DNA of 64,000 bases, from the NCBI RefSeq assembly GCF_000003815.2, contig NC_049979.1:10229505-10293504 (forward strand), written 5' to 3'. The first letter of the stretch is position 1, and the number at the start of each line of letters is the position of its first letter. Of the stretch, positions 50,885 to 61,863 are shown in pieces. Under the pieces are notes generated by a model. The model did no database searches. It was not told the origin of the DNA and was given only the letters and a program-made list of their open reading frames with translations. Position numbers and translations under genes: made by a program. The DNA comes from Branchiostoma floridae (lineage: Eukaryota; Chordata; Leptocardii; Amphioxiformes; Branchiostomatidae).

Positions 50885-53800
50885 ATGGCATCCCGGACAC
50901 AGCTGTGTCTTGTCCTGCTGCTTCTGGCGGGGATGATGACCTCCAGTGAAGCATGGCGGACACGGAAGACATCAGGCAAGACAAGCACCAGCACTGGCAC
51001 CACCGAGGAGGAGACTGACAACGCTTTGGCCGCTATGCAGCAGATGTTCGAGTCCGCGAAGGGACGTTTGCCGGAGGACCTGGAATCCAGAATTGGTGGA
51101 GGGGGTAATCGACAGCCTGCCCCTGACGCCCCGGAGGTACAAGATTTGTTCTCAGATAGACATTGCAAAATATATTCTTTGCGTAAAAGTTCTGATTGTG
51201 GAACGACTTATGAATATGTTTGTGAAAACCTCGTTTATGTGTTTTCCCCTCTTTTCTCTGTCATCTTCTCAGACCTCTGTGACGGAGAATCAGGAGCAAG
51301 ACGCGCCAGAAGGTGGGTTATATAACGTTGACTGTTGCTTTTTCTTTTAAAAACTCGCAGTGTGGTAGTGTTTGAGTCCTGTCGTAAAGAAAGGTCAGAA
51401 AAGACATAGTCCTACGATTCTTGCCTTTTATTACAAATCTTGTATAGTAACCAGGGACATCATATATCTTGGTTACTATCTGTACTGCACGATTTTCTTC
51501 TTTATGGCGGCATTTTAGCATATCATTTTGTTTGATAACAGCTCAAAGTCGACGGAAGACAGGAGGGTTTCAGATGGAGAACATCTTTTCTAACATCGGT
51601 GACAAAGCTGCAGAGAAACTGCAGAACCTTCAACCATCCGGAACGTATTCCACAGGCTTTGACGGTAATTTCATGGTGAGAGAATCCCTCCCTCTGCTTA
51701 AGATGTTACGCTAGATATTGTCGGTTGTGTGGAGAAGGGTCGTGAACTGGTAATATTTGCAGGAGGCGTTTTCAGAAATTGGTAATATGAAGCTTAAATC
51801 AGTTGAACTTTGCTCTGCTCTACTTGACTGCAACAATAGATTTGTTTCGTTTTTTTGGTGGTTCAAAGTCTCTCTTTCACCTCAACTTCCCTAATGTAGC
51901 GAACAATGTAAGAGAACACTACGGTAGCTAAGTTCCTTAAAACAATAGGGAATGATGGATGCCGATTTTTGTATTGTACCGGACATGCGTCTTATACAAT
52001 AAGAATCATATATCCCGGTTGTATTCCCAGGAGGCTATGAAAGAGCGGTTCCAAGATTTGGCAGACGGAGGAATAGCAACAGGTGCACGGCAGAAACAAG
52101 AAGAACGGAGGCCGTCGGAGGAGGAAAGGGGAGGCTCTGCTGGACGTCAGCAACAGGAAGAACGCAGGCCGTCGGAGGAGGAAAGAGGAGGCTCTGCTGG
52201 ACGACAGCAACAGGAAGAACGGAGGCCGTCGGAGGAGGAAAGGGGAGGCTCTGCTGGACGACAGCAACAGGAAGAACGGAGGCCGTCGGAGGAGGAAAGG
52301 GGAGGCTCTGCTGGACGACAGCAACAGGAAGAACGGAGGCCGTCGGAGGAGGAAAGGGGAGGCTCTGCTGGACGACAGCAACAGGAAGAACGCAGGCCGT
52401 CGGAGGAGGAACGTGGAGGCTCTGCTGGACGACAGCAACAGGAAGAACGCAGGCCGTCGGAGGAGGAAAGGGGAGGCTCTGCTGGACGACAGCAACAGGA
52501 AGAACGGAGGCCGTCGGAGGAGGAAAGGGGAGGCTCTGCTGGACGACAGCAACTGGAAGAACGCAGGCCGTCGGAGGAGGAAAGGGGAGGCTCTGCTGGA
52601 CGACAGCAACAGGAAGATCGGAGGCCGTCGGAGGAGGAAAGAGGAGGCTCTGCTGGACGACAGCAACAGGAAGAACGGAGGCCGTCGGAGGAGGAAAGAG
52701 GAGGCTCTGCTGGACGACAACAACAGGAAGAACGGAGGCCGTCGGAGGAGGAAAGGGGAGGCTCTGCTGGACGACAGCAACAGGAAGAACGGAGGCCGTC
52801 GGAGGAGGAAAGGGGAGGCTCTGCTGCACGGCAGAGACAGGAAGAACGGGCACATCGGAGGCCGTTGAAGGAGGAAATGGAAGGCTCTGCTTCAGAAGAG
52901 GAAACAGAAGTCGACGAATCCACGCAGGAGGAAATTGAACAAATTGAGGAATCCGTCCAAGAGGCAAATGAACACATGGAGCAAATGGAGCAAACTCTCC
53001 AAGAGGAAATAGAACAACTGCAGCAAGCCGCACAAGAGGAAAGGGAACAGACGGAGCAAGCCGTACATGAGGAAATGGAACAAATGGAGCAGGCCGTACA
53101 TGAGGAAATGGCACAAATGGTGCATGAGCTAGAAGAGGAAGTCGGACACGAGGAAAGTGTTCAAGACGAACAGGTGCTGGAAACTGCAGAAACCGCACTC
53201 ACTGATGAGGAAAGGGAAGCAATGTTGCAATCCGTCCATGACCAGGTCAGTGAGGGTATAGAAAAACAGGTGTATGAAGCTATGTTTAATGTACTTGTGC
53301 CAGAAGACAGCACAGTGGAAGAGCCAGAGGAGGAAGTATTGAGTCGAAGCGTCAGGGCAGCACCAAACAAGAAGGGCCGTGTGGAAACCGGTGAAGAAGA
53401 TGTGGATGGAGACACAAAGGGCAAACGGCGTAATAATATCAAAAAGGGAGGTTCGGCTGATGGTTTGGTCAATGATGAATATTTCCTCAGCCCCGACCAC
53501 CCCAGAAACAGAAAGCAAGAGAACGGCAAAGACGAGGACGACAAGGAAATGTCAGGAGACGGATCGGGCAGTGGCAGTGGTGACGGAGAAGGCAAGGCGT
53601 ACGGGCGGGAGAAGGCTGGAGGCCAAGGGAAGCCTGAAGGCAAAGGCAAGCCTGAAGGCAAAGGCAAGCCTGAAGGTAAAGGGAAGCCTGAAGGCAAAGG
53701 AAAGGCTGCAGAGAAGGGCAAGGCTGGAGAGAAGGGCAAGGCTGCAGAGAAGGGCAAGGCTCAAGGCAAAGCAAAATGGTGGGAGAGAAGCGAGGCGGAG

Positions 53801-54737
53801 AAAGAACTTGAAGTCGAAAAGGAGAAAGAGATGCAGAAAGCAGTTAAAGGAGAGATGAAACAATTGGTCAAGAATTTGATTATGGAATCCCTGAGTGAAA
53901 TTACGGAGGAGGAACAAGATGGAGAGACAGTGGAAGGGCAAAAGAAGAAGCCTGATACAGAAGAAATAAAATCTGCTTTGGCAGATATCAAGGCAAAGAT
54001 GGGGAAAGGCAAGGGCAGCAAAGGAAAACAGGCAACGGCCACCGAAACCGAAGAGGAAGAAGTTGTAGATGCGGGGGAAAAAGAGAGCCGGCTGCAGAAG
54101 ATGCGGCAGCAGCTTTTGAGTCGAAAGGGCAGGGAGGCGACCTTGGGAGAGTCTTCTTCAGAGGCCAAGGACCTAAGCAACCTGCAGGGCTCCAGCATCG
54201 CCGTGCTTGTAGCTGGAACCGCCATGCTGCTGCTCGCCGTGGGACTGATGGTGCAGAACAGGAGGATGGTCAGGTGAGGATAGAAACTCCTGCCACTGTC
54301 TGTTCTCAGTAAGGCCTACGTCACATTTCCAAACTGGGGCCCGGCCGGGCTGTTTCGAAAATTAATATTTTTGCCAATAAATATGCACAAGGCATGCTGT
54401 TGAATTATTTTTGGTCTGTCTTATGTTTTTGTTGTTTTTTAAATCGTACTTTCCGTTCCCCCAAACTGCCCGGCCGGCCTCTGTGGAAATGTGACGTTAG
54501 CCTTCGTAGATAGTTGTACCGGCAACCAATCATAGCAAAATATCTTGAATATCAATTACCACATGTTTATTCCTGTTGGTCTCATTGCTTCTTTCACATA
54601 CTTTCTTGCTAACTGGGTTCAAAACTTTGCCCAACAGCGCCATCCTCCAGGGTGACAGCCACATCCCCGGGCGCGTGAGCTCGGAGTGGGCGGCTGAGGC
54701 AGGCGCAGTGCCCGGCAAGGCCTTCCACGTCCAGTAA
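50885..54737 (+). CDS. Unrecognised type I membrane protein B: 19-residue repeats, coiled coil, Ser-Gly cluster
   Basis: I do not recognise this gene. Exons: 50885-51136, 51273-51312, 51542-51675, 52031-54273, 54638-54737, all in phase, 922 residues. The signal peptide is MASRTQLCLVLLLLAGMMTS with SEA following. Residues about 166-412 are thirteen copies of EERRPSEEERGGSAGRQQQ. Residues about 437-560 are a Glu/Gln-rich coiled coil (EEIEQIEESVQEANEHMEQM). A basic site RSVRAA precedes a Lys/Gly-rich region with MSGDGSGSGSGDGEG (about 649-664) and GKPEGK repeats (about 672-724). The transmembrane helix IAVLVAGTAMLLLAVGLMV (about 864-884) is followed by QNRRMVR and a 33-residue tail on the last exon ending FHVQ. 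It follows gene A in the same direction and shares its overall plan, so I infer a related or co-functional pair. AATAAA is at 55425. It is not similar to any family I can name. Confidence 0.82.
52100..52840 (+). repeat. 57-bp coding minisatellite, 13 units, in gene B
   Basis: Thirteen tandem 57-bp units encode EERRPSEEERGGSAGRQQQ with very few substitutions (units 8, 10 and 13 carry coding changes). The high identity implies recent expansion or gene conversion. The unit has no stop in five of the six frames, so long spurious frames appear on both strands here. Confidence 0.95.
53620..53775 (+). repeat. 18-bp coding repeats (GKPEGK / EKGKA) in gene B
   Basis: Four GKPEGK-type units are followed by AEKGKA/GEKGKA units, forming a strongly basic segment next to the Ser-Gly cluster. 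It is a second, independent short-period coding repeat in the same exon. Confidence 0.8.
54310..54505. repeat. 195-bp foldback in the last intron of gene B
   Basis: The left arm AAGGCCTACGTCACATTTCC, then ggggcccggccgggc, is mirrored by gcccggccggcc and GGAAATGTGACGTTAGCCTT. The arms are about 45 bp with a few mismatches. It lies between donor 54274 and acceptor 54637. A MITE-like insertion is likely. Confidence 0.7.
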
Positions 54738-56820
54738 GCTACGGACCTGACGGACCGACCAGCAACCAAACACATCGGACAAACGGACCAACACAATTTC
54801 AATTCTGATAGTAAGAACGAGAATCTAGTTACCCTCTAGTCTCTTACATAGTCTCATCTAACAATCCTGTGTCAAGAAAACAGGGTCGTCATATATTTCA
54901 TTCAACTAGCAGCAAAGACTTTTTCAAAATTGAACATCCTGAGATTTGCAACTATATCCTCAATGCCATGTAACACCTGGCACAATTATCGTAACTGTTA
55001 CATATAAATACTGTCCTAAATCACGAGACGGATATGATGTGTTTGTTGAAAAGCGCGGATTACGGACAACGAATCGGAATCATTTTGTCGTGTGCTGTGA
55101 TCTAAGTCAAACGTACTAGTTTCTTATTAAATGCTTCGCTGTGTGCGGAAGAGCTTCCAAATCGCTATTTTGTTCATGCTACTTTGGCAACTTGTATTCA
55201 TTCGTCGCAACTGCACTAATTGTAACAAACGCAGACCCATGAAGTAGTGATCTGCCCTGCGATATTTCCTGTTCTTCATGCCATCTGAGGCACTGGAATG
55301 TTCGTCGGGATGTGTTGTTGTGTAGAACGAGATGCTTTGTGAGTAAACTCCTGATGCTTTTGCTTCCTTGAACCCTGTCATACATTTGCTATTTGTGTTG
55401 GTTGTACCTGCGACACACGTGTGTAATAAACATATATCATCACATCAAGTTGTCTCAAGTTGCCTTATATTTGTTCAGGCGTTTCATAGGGGTACCCAGG
55501 CCTAGGGCAGCTAGTTTCCTTGATGGTCAGTCAGTAGCAGGGTATATTTTCCTTTCTATTCAAAGTAACCAATGCACCTCCCATTGTATGTTCCAATGGA
55601 AATGCCCTACCCCATGACCCAGGATTAGAACATGGCTCTTTCAGTTACAAGCTAATTGGAACCAAGCCAGTTTGATACTTGTCTCCCACGAAAAAACACA
55701 TTTAACTAGAAGGATCACATTCTTTCCTAGAAATCCAGCCAGAAATCTTCCCCGAATTTCAATTTTGCCAGAAAATAACATTCCAGTGGCGGGTAGGTAC
55801 CTCCCCCGTGTACCCCCCCCCCCCCCCCAATGTGTGATGTACAAAGGATAAGTCTGTAAGCTAACCATTTCATGACGGTTCTAGTAGGACCGTAAAAGAT
55901 GCAAAGACAAGTCCGCATCAACTAATACTTCTGAACGATGAAAATGTGTTGTTATTATTAGGAATTAAGGCAAGACAAAATTTAGGTTGCTAGAACGAAA
56001 TATAGCCTGTTTAATCGCGCTCCTAGTGACCAGTCTGACTGACCAGATTTAATAGCAACTGGCAGCGGTAGCCTGTGGCTAGACTAGTATATTGCAGATC
56101 GATAGAAAGTTGAAAACAAGCAGTGTAAGAAGCAGACTGTCAATCTGATGTAAAAAAACGTCGTTTGTAAGATGCCTTATTCAGCCGACATCCAATAACG
56201 AAAATTTTTGGCCTTACTTGCTCAGTCTTTGCCACGCTTACTTTCCCTGGTACATTCTCCTTAAACCCCGTTGTTGCACCCCAGTAAAGGCATGCACTGA
56301 TATCCGTCGAGTAGGTTTGCTCTACATGAACAGTGCTCTATCAAACACCCCAGACATTTGTCCCAACGGGGTCCAACCTTCTCAGGCAATTATTGGATGA
56401 TTAGTAAACATTATGCGATGACGACAGTTGCCGCGTTTTCAATCCATCCTTTGTGCTCCGTTAATCTCCATGTTTTGGGAAACAATTTCTGCTTTCTCAC
56501 GGTGTGACGAACGTCGATAAATTGATAAAGGTTCTTTCCGTTGTTATTCTGTAGTGGTGGGAACGGTTTTCTCTATGTCTAAGCCTGGGTACGTGTATTA
56601 TTTTACTCAATGGTCAACGCGTAACAAGACCCGATGGTCACCTCAATGTATGACTTGAAGTCCACTACAGGGTTACTGGTCACATAGGATGTCAATAACA
56701 TGTCTTTTTCCTAGGTCGATAACGTCATGAGACGACTTCACTAACAGTGAGGATTAACTGACCGAAATATGAGACACAGGGGTTACAAAAGCTGCTAGGG
56801 AAATTCCCTGCTCCATTTAG
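54738..56820. other. Gene B 3' UTR and repeat-free intergenic DNA
   Basis: The 3' UTR of gene B probably runs to the AATAAA at 55425. A run of about 17 C lies at about 55815-55830. No coding segment was supported. Confidence 0.5.
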
Positions 56821-56821
56821 A

Positions 56822-59342
56822 CCGGTGTGACAGCGATCTCGCCCCCCCGTGATCTCGCCCCCCCGGGGGCGAAATCACTAGCGATCTCGCCCCCCCGGGG
56901 CGAAATCGCTAGCGATCTCGCCCTCCCCAGCTAGTGATCTCGCCCCCCCCCCAAAAAAAACGGGTTTACATTACATTTTAGAAGTTGATTGGTATAAATC
57001 ACAAAATGCAGTTTCAGAATAATATAAGTACACGAGTTTGATACATAACTCCATTCATAGTATCAATATTAACGTAATTACATGGTAATAAGATAGTTGA
57101 ACTTGTTTCAGACAAGGAGGGTTGGGTCCCTTGTATTCCCATTATTGCATATACCTGAGTCTTGACATAAGATGTATTTCATTGTATTCACCTGTCCTCA
57201 AACAACCTATATATCTCCAATATGAAGTCTCTACCATGAAGTGACCACAAAAGAACTATGTAATGTCTTTATTAATTATGCAAATACTAGAGTTCCACGA
57301 ACACATACCTTTGCCAAATAAACCAGGTTTGTTATGTAGAATGATGTCTGTAGACATAAATGTGTTACTCATTACATTTTATTTTATATGCCCGGAGTTG
57401 GTTCATAACATTTCGCCATTGCTTATACAAATTAGATCCCTATTTACATAATGATATTAAATTGTATCAAGCATCACTTAACCTATCAGCATACCAAAAA
57501 TTATGATGATCCTTTCATCCCTTCTTGACTTATTCTCTTTCAAAGTAGGAAACTAAACCGGCTCCTGCAGTTCAAGAAAAGACGTTACCGGACCCAAACA
57601 TACACCTCTTAGTCTCTGCCATCTTTCTCAGTTCCATATGTGTCAAGTTTGAAAGTCCTATCACGGAATGCAGTGGATTTATCAACTTTCCGCATTAATT
57701 ATGCAAATTGTTAATTTATATAATATATTTTATAGTATCTCATTATGTAAGTTTTTACTTAGGATATCTACATACCAAAAATCATGACGATCCGTCAACA
57801 TGTTCATATTTTGCCATTAATTATGCAAATGAGATCATCATCTGCATAATTAATATGTATAGATATTTCTTTCTTTCTCAGCTACAAATGTGACAAGTTT
57901 GAAAGTCCTATAAAGGAATGCAGTGGATTTACAAACTTTCCTCATTAATTATGCAAATTAGCTGTCGATTTGCATAATTAGAATTCCATCATGTAAGTCT
58001 TCCCTTTGGCTATCTACATACCAAAAATCATGACGATCCGTCAACACGTTTATATTTTCTCATTAATTATGCAAATGAGGTCGTCATTTGCATAATTAAC
58101 ATGGATTGATTTTTATCTCTTTCTCATCGATATATGTGACAAGTTTGAAAGTCCTATCATGAAATGCAGCAGATTTATAAACTTTCCTCATTAATTATGC
58201 AAATTAGTTGCTGATTTGCATAATTAGTATTCCATAATGTACATTGTTACTTGGGCTATCTACATACCAAAAATCGTGACGATCCATCAACACGTTCTCG
58301 AGTTATTCTCGTCCTAAGTTTGAAAGGAAATCGGCGACTGCAGTTCCAAACAAGCCGCTAGGGGGTCCAAACTTGTAGCACTTACTCTCTGTCCCAAGGG
58401 CTATGTACCACTCAAAAATTATAACCACAGCATGTCCAGAATACGAGATATCAAAAATTGAAGTTCTGCTGCAGTACCTTAGCAAGCCGCTAGGGGGCCC
58501 ATTATCGAACTTGACCTTCGTTTTCCCGACCCCTACCCACCTACCAAATATTATTGGGATCCATCAAAGGCTTCTTGAGTTATGCTGTTAACACACAGAC
58601 AGACACACAGACAGACACACAGACTCACAAGCCTAAAACATAACCTTTGCCAGAATACCTTAGCCATTCTGGCAAAGGTAATTAGGTATTAATTAGAATA
58701 ACGCACATTTTGGTATATGCACCTGGCCAAGAGATATCTTCACCTCCAACATGAATGTTTTTTCTAGTATTTAGGAACTGATGCATTTACCCGTGTTTCT
58801 TAAGACTGGTACTTTACCAGTGTTTGTGTAGCATTTAGCAACAGCTATATCAACTTGCGCGTAGATAGTGTTTATAATGAGCTATTATTCACGTGTGTTT
58901 TTGTTAGTGCTTTGGAAATGTTTCCAGCACAAGAAAGAAAACACTGTGACAAATTGAAAACATATAGCTGACGTATTCCGTACCATAGACGGTGTTGATT
59001 TATACGTTCGCAGTAGCACTGTTTTTATGCCACCTCAGCTGCAAAAATTGTCTTTTTCATTTCAATGTTATGTTTGCACCGAACAATATAGTATCGACTT
59101 TCGAGGTATGACAGGCATCTTACGGTACAGTAATAAGGTGCCATATAGGTACCAGGTAACACACCATACACGTTACTCCCCAGGTACAGTATAGTACCAG
59201 GTAGCGCACCTGTAATATGTAGTAACCAGCTGCTCTTGGGGGGGGGGGGCGAAAACGCTAAAGGGGGGCGACAACGCTAGTGATCTCGCCCCCCGGGGGG
59301 GGGGGCGAGATCGCCGGGGGGGCGAGATCGCTGTCACACCGG
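56822..59342. mobile_element. 2.5-kb inverted-repeat element with GATCTCGCCCCCC arrays
   Basis: The ends are CCGGTGTGACAGCGATCTCG at 56822 and its exact inverse CGAGATCGCTGTCACACCGG ending at 59342. Inside both ends are repeated gatctcgccccccc and ggggggcgaaatcgctag motifs, many self-complementary. The interior is AT-rich with no transposase frame, and contains a complete copy of the 1.3-kb repeat (57287-58680). Without that, it is about 1.1 kb. Best explained as a non-autonomous DNA transposon of unknown superfamily. Confidence 0.8.
57287..58680 (+). mobile_element. 1.3-kb interspersed repeat, copy 3, nested
   Basis: Same start (CTAGAGTTCCACGAACACA), octamer-rich subunits, GCCGCTAGGGGG boxes (58353, 58485) and GACA-rich tail as copies 1 and 2, but more diverged. 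The right end has an extra tacctttgccagaat before the terminal TGGCAAAGGTA, read from CCAGAATACCTTAGCCATTC. It lies inside the inverted-repeat element 56822-59342, so it is younger than that insertion or was carried by it. Confidence 0.8.
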
Positions 59343-59611
59343 AATGGTTTCTGATCCTTTCTCTTTTTTGATGAGTGTGCTTGAGGTATGACTCTCCTCA
59401 AATCCACGACCTCCATTAAACGAAGCTACAGATAGGTACTCATTTCCACCTGTGTGGAGTTGGGAAAGACGGTAAGTAAACAGGTAATATAGTTAATGTG
59501 CCTTTGGTACACTCCAGCGCAATCACGACAATCAACTTACTAGGTACCCTGACATGAGCGTGTAAGAAGCAGGCACTACCACAATCACCCCTCCTTTATA
59601 ACACGGCTATA

Positions 59612-59889
59612 ACAATAATAATAATAATAATAATCTGGTGTATTTTGCCAGCCAGTAGGTACCCAAAGTATGAGTAATGAGGCTGTTTAACGTGGTCGAG
59701 GCACCTCCTCGAGCACGGGACCCCCGTTTTACGTCCCTCCCGGAAGACGATTTCGTGGAAAACTTCGTGAGGCTACAGCAATCCGGACGTCCTTGGTTGG
59801 TCCCCCATCCAAGCACTATCCGGACCGCGCGTTGCTTAACTTCCGAGATCGAGGGATCGGGTGTACCAACGCGCCACGCGGCCGTAGCA
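59612..59889 (-). repeat. SINE with full-length 5S rRNA-like head and ATT tail
   Basis: Read on the minus strand, 59889-59770 (120 nt) follows 5S rRNA: gctacggcc start, acccgat, GATCTCGGAAGTTAAGCA, gtgcttggatgggggacc and a gctgtagcc end. These include the internal pol III promoter regions. A unique body follows (gtaaaacgggggtcccgtgc, cagcctcattactcatactt, ggtacctactggctgg), then (ATT)n at 59634-59612. This is the architecture of SINE3-class elements. Body fragments recur at 23630 and 36455. Confidence 0.85.
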
Positions 59890-61863
59890 CATACAAACAT
59901 CAAGAACAAACATCAACAATGCGAGTTATGTCGCAACTGTGTAGTACCCACCTTTGTAATCTCGCTGTTCACTTGTTAAGAAAGCTCCGGTTAAAAGGAG
60001 TGATTCATGAAGGGGACCAAACATTGTTATTATGTCTGGTCTCCGGGTTGACATCTTCAACAATTGCCCAACAGTTAGCCATAGGAGGAGAAACAAATGT
60101 CCCCCTCCCAGAGTTGGCACCCTAGCCTACTAGCCTGAGGTGTCTGAATGTCTAGCTCAGACGGGCCTACGCAAACTATCCTTGGAGGCATGTTGTCTCT
60201 GAAGCCTAGGACTGACCTGTCTAGGCCCTGGGAACAGTCTGGCATTTAGGATATAGTTTGAAACGTTCGAATTTGTGACACGTCCATGTGACACGTTCCG
60301 CTCAGATTCTTCTGATCACGCTGCCGTCCTTACACACATATTGGTAGAATCTTGCTTGTCTGTGATGTACACGAGATACATTTGTTTATTTGTTTGTGAT
60401 AAACTCATAAGTCGCCAGAATATGGTAAGTGGTCCATTGTCCCACGAAATGCAACCATCACTTCTGGTAGAGACGCGCCATCTAGCAGTCGCACAGTGAA
60501 TTCCTGCAGCAGCTAGTCCGTCTTGGCTTCATGAGCACATAGACTGAATCGTCGATCTAAATGACAACTTAACATGCTCGTTTCTGACTCAAGTGTTATC
60601 AAGATTTCCTTCCCTTTTCCACATATGTATCACAACATGAACAGATTTGATAACAAGATGTAGGGATATCATCTGTTTCTTATGATAATGCTGCCAGAGT
60701 TCGTCACGGGGAATGACACTCAGGGACATTTCCGTACGCAACACTCGGCAGCCTAGCAGGAGAGGATCGTCATGTGGCCTGCTGTGGTTTCCACTGACGG
60801 ACAATTCTCTCCAATCGAGTCCCCCCTTCTTTATATACAACATCACACCATAACGACAGGCGAACTTTCAAGTTCATACACCATATTCATAAACGTTACG
60901 TATCAAATGGATTCTATATATCATATATATATCAAAGGATCTATCATGGAGCTGACAAACCATTTGTTGTGTAACAGTGCGGGGTTTAAGTAGCGCCAAA
61001 CAACCATGCCAATCGGCTGATCAGTTTCTACTCCTTTCTTTCAGTTGTCTTAGTTATCAAAAGATTGGTGTTTTTACGTTTACAGTGAGTGTCTTCACGT
61101 GAATATTACGTATTTAAGTTGTTTTGTATGGGAGCGGACGTCTTCGTGTGAATTAATGTAGGGCTTCGGCGTGAATACACTTTACAGTTGTCTGCTAGGG
61201 GATTGTTCTCTGATGCAGAAAATGTTGCCTCAGATCAAGATCTTTTATTTTGCCCTACGTGCGAAGACAAAGATGATTTATTTAACCATTTCAATGTCAA
61301 TTTCATTTTATTGTTAAACCAGGCGATACATCATTTCTCGACTGTGATTTTTTTCACGTACCTCAGAATAAAACAACAACTACAAGAACATAACACAGTG
61401 GCCCTCCAAATACTAGTAGATAGTAAAACAAGAGACATGCAGTACTAATGAATAAATAAGTAAATACATATTTATTCCCGAGATAGGTAAAAGACAAAAT
61501 GTCATGACAACAAGACAGTGACTTCTTTAGTGCACCTATGTGATCGTCCATGGATTGTACAACAACAATGCTACATTTTCATAAAACGAAGGTCCCTCGC
61601 ATCCAGGAGTTCAATGTTTATAGACAAAGATATAGCACATAATGTCATAGATGTATGATAGCACACAAAATAAAGTAAAATGACAACAGTAAATTAGGTC
61701 TTGAAGATTTCATAATGAAGGAGCAAACATATTTCACATGTTTTGGACACCCCTTGTGACTACATATCGTACGTTACATTGTGCAACCATTTTTATATCT
61801 GTTACATCACTATGGTAAGATGACAAATGATTCTTGAGGTCGTCCTCCGGCCAGACGGCACGG
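59890..61863. other. Intergenic region, nothing recognised
   Basis: No gene with family or splice support. An AATAAA on the minus strand (tttatt at about 61469) could serve the possible minus-strand gene to the right. Confidence 0.4.

Noticed and set aside
51992-53198. Long antisense open frames (260-390 codons) across the 57-bp array
   Set aside because: They exist only because the repeated 57-bp unit lacks stops in most frames; the sense frame alone has a signal peptide, consistent splicing and a transmembrane helix.
59770-59889. A functional 5S rRNA gene
   Set aside because: The 5S-like part runs straight into a SINE body with an ATT tail, shared by other copies in the window, and has several changes from 5S; a SINE head explains it better.
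59677-60125. Open frames of 100-110 codons around 59.7-60.1 kb
   Set aside because: They overlap the 5S-derived SINE and its flank and have no coding features.
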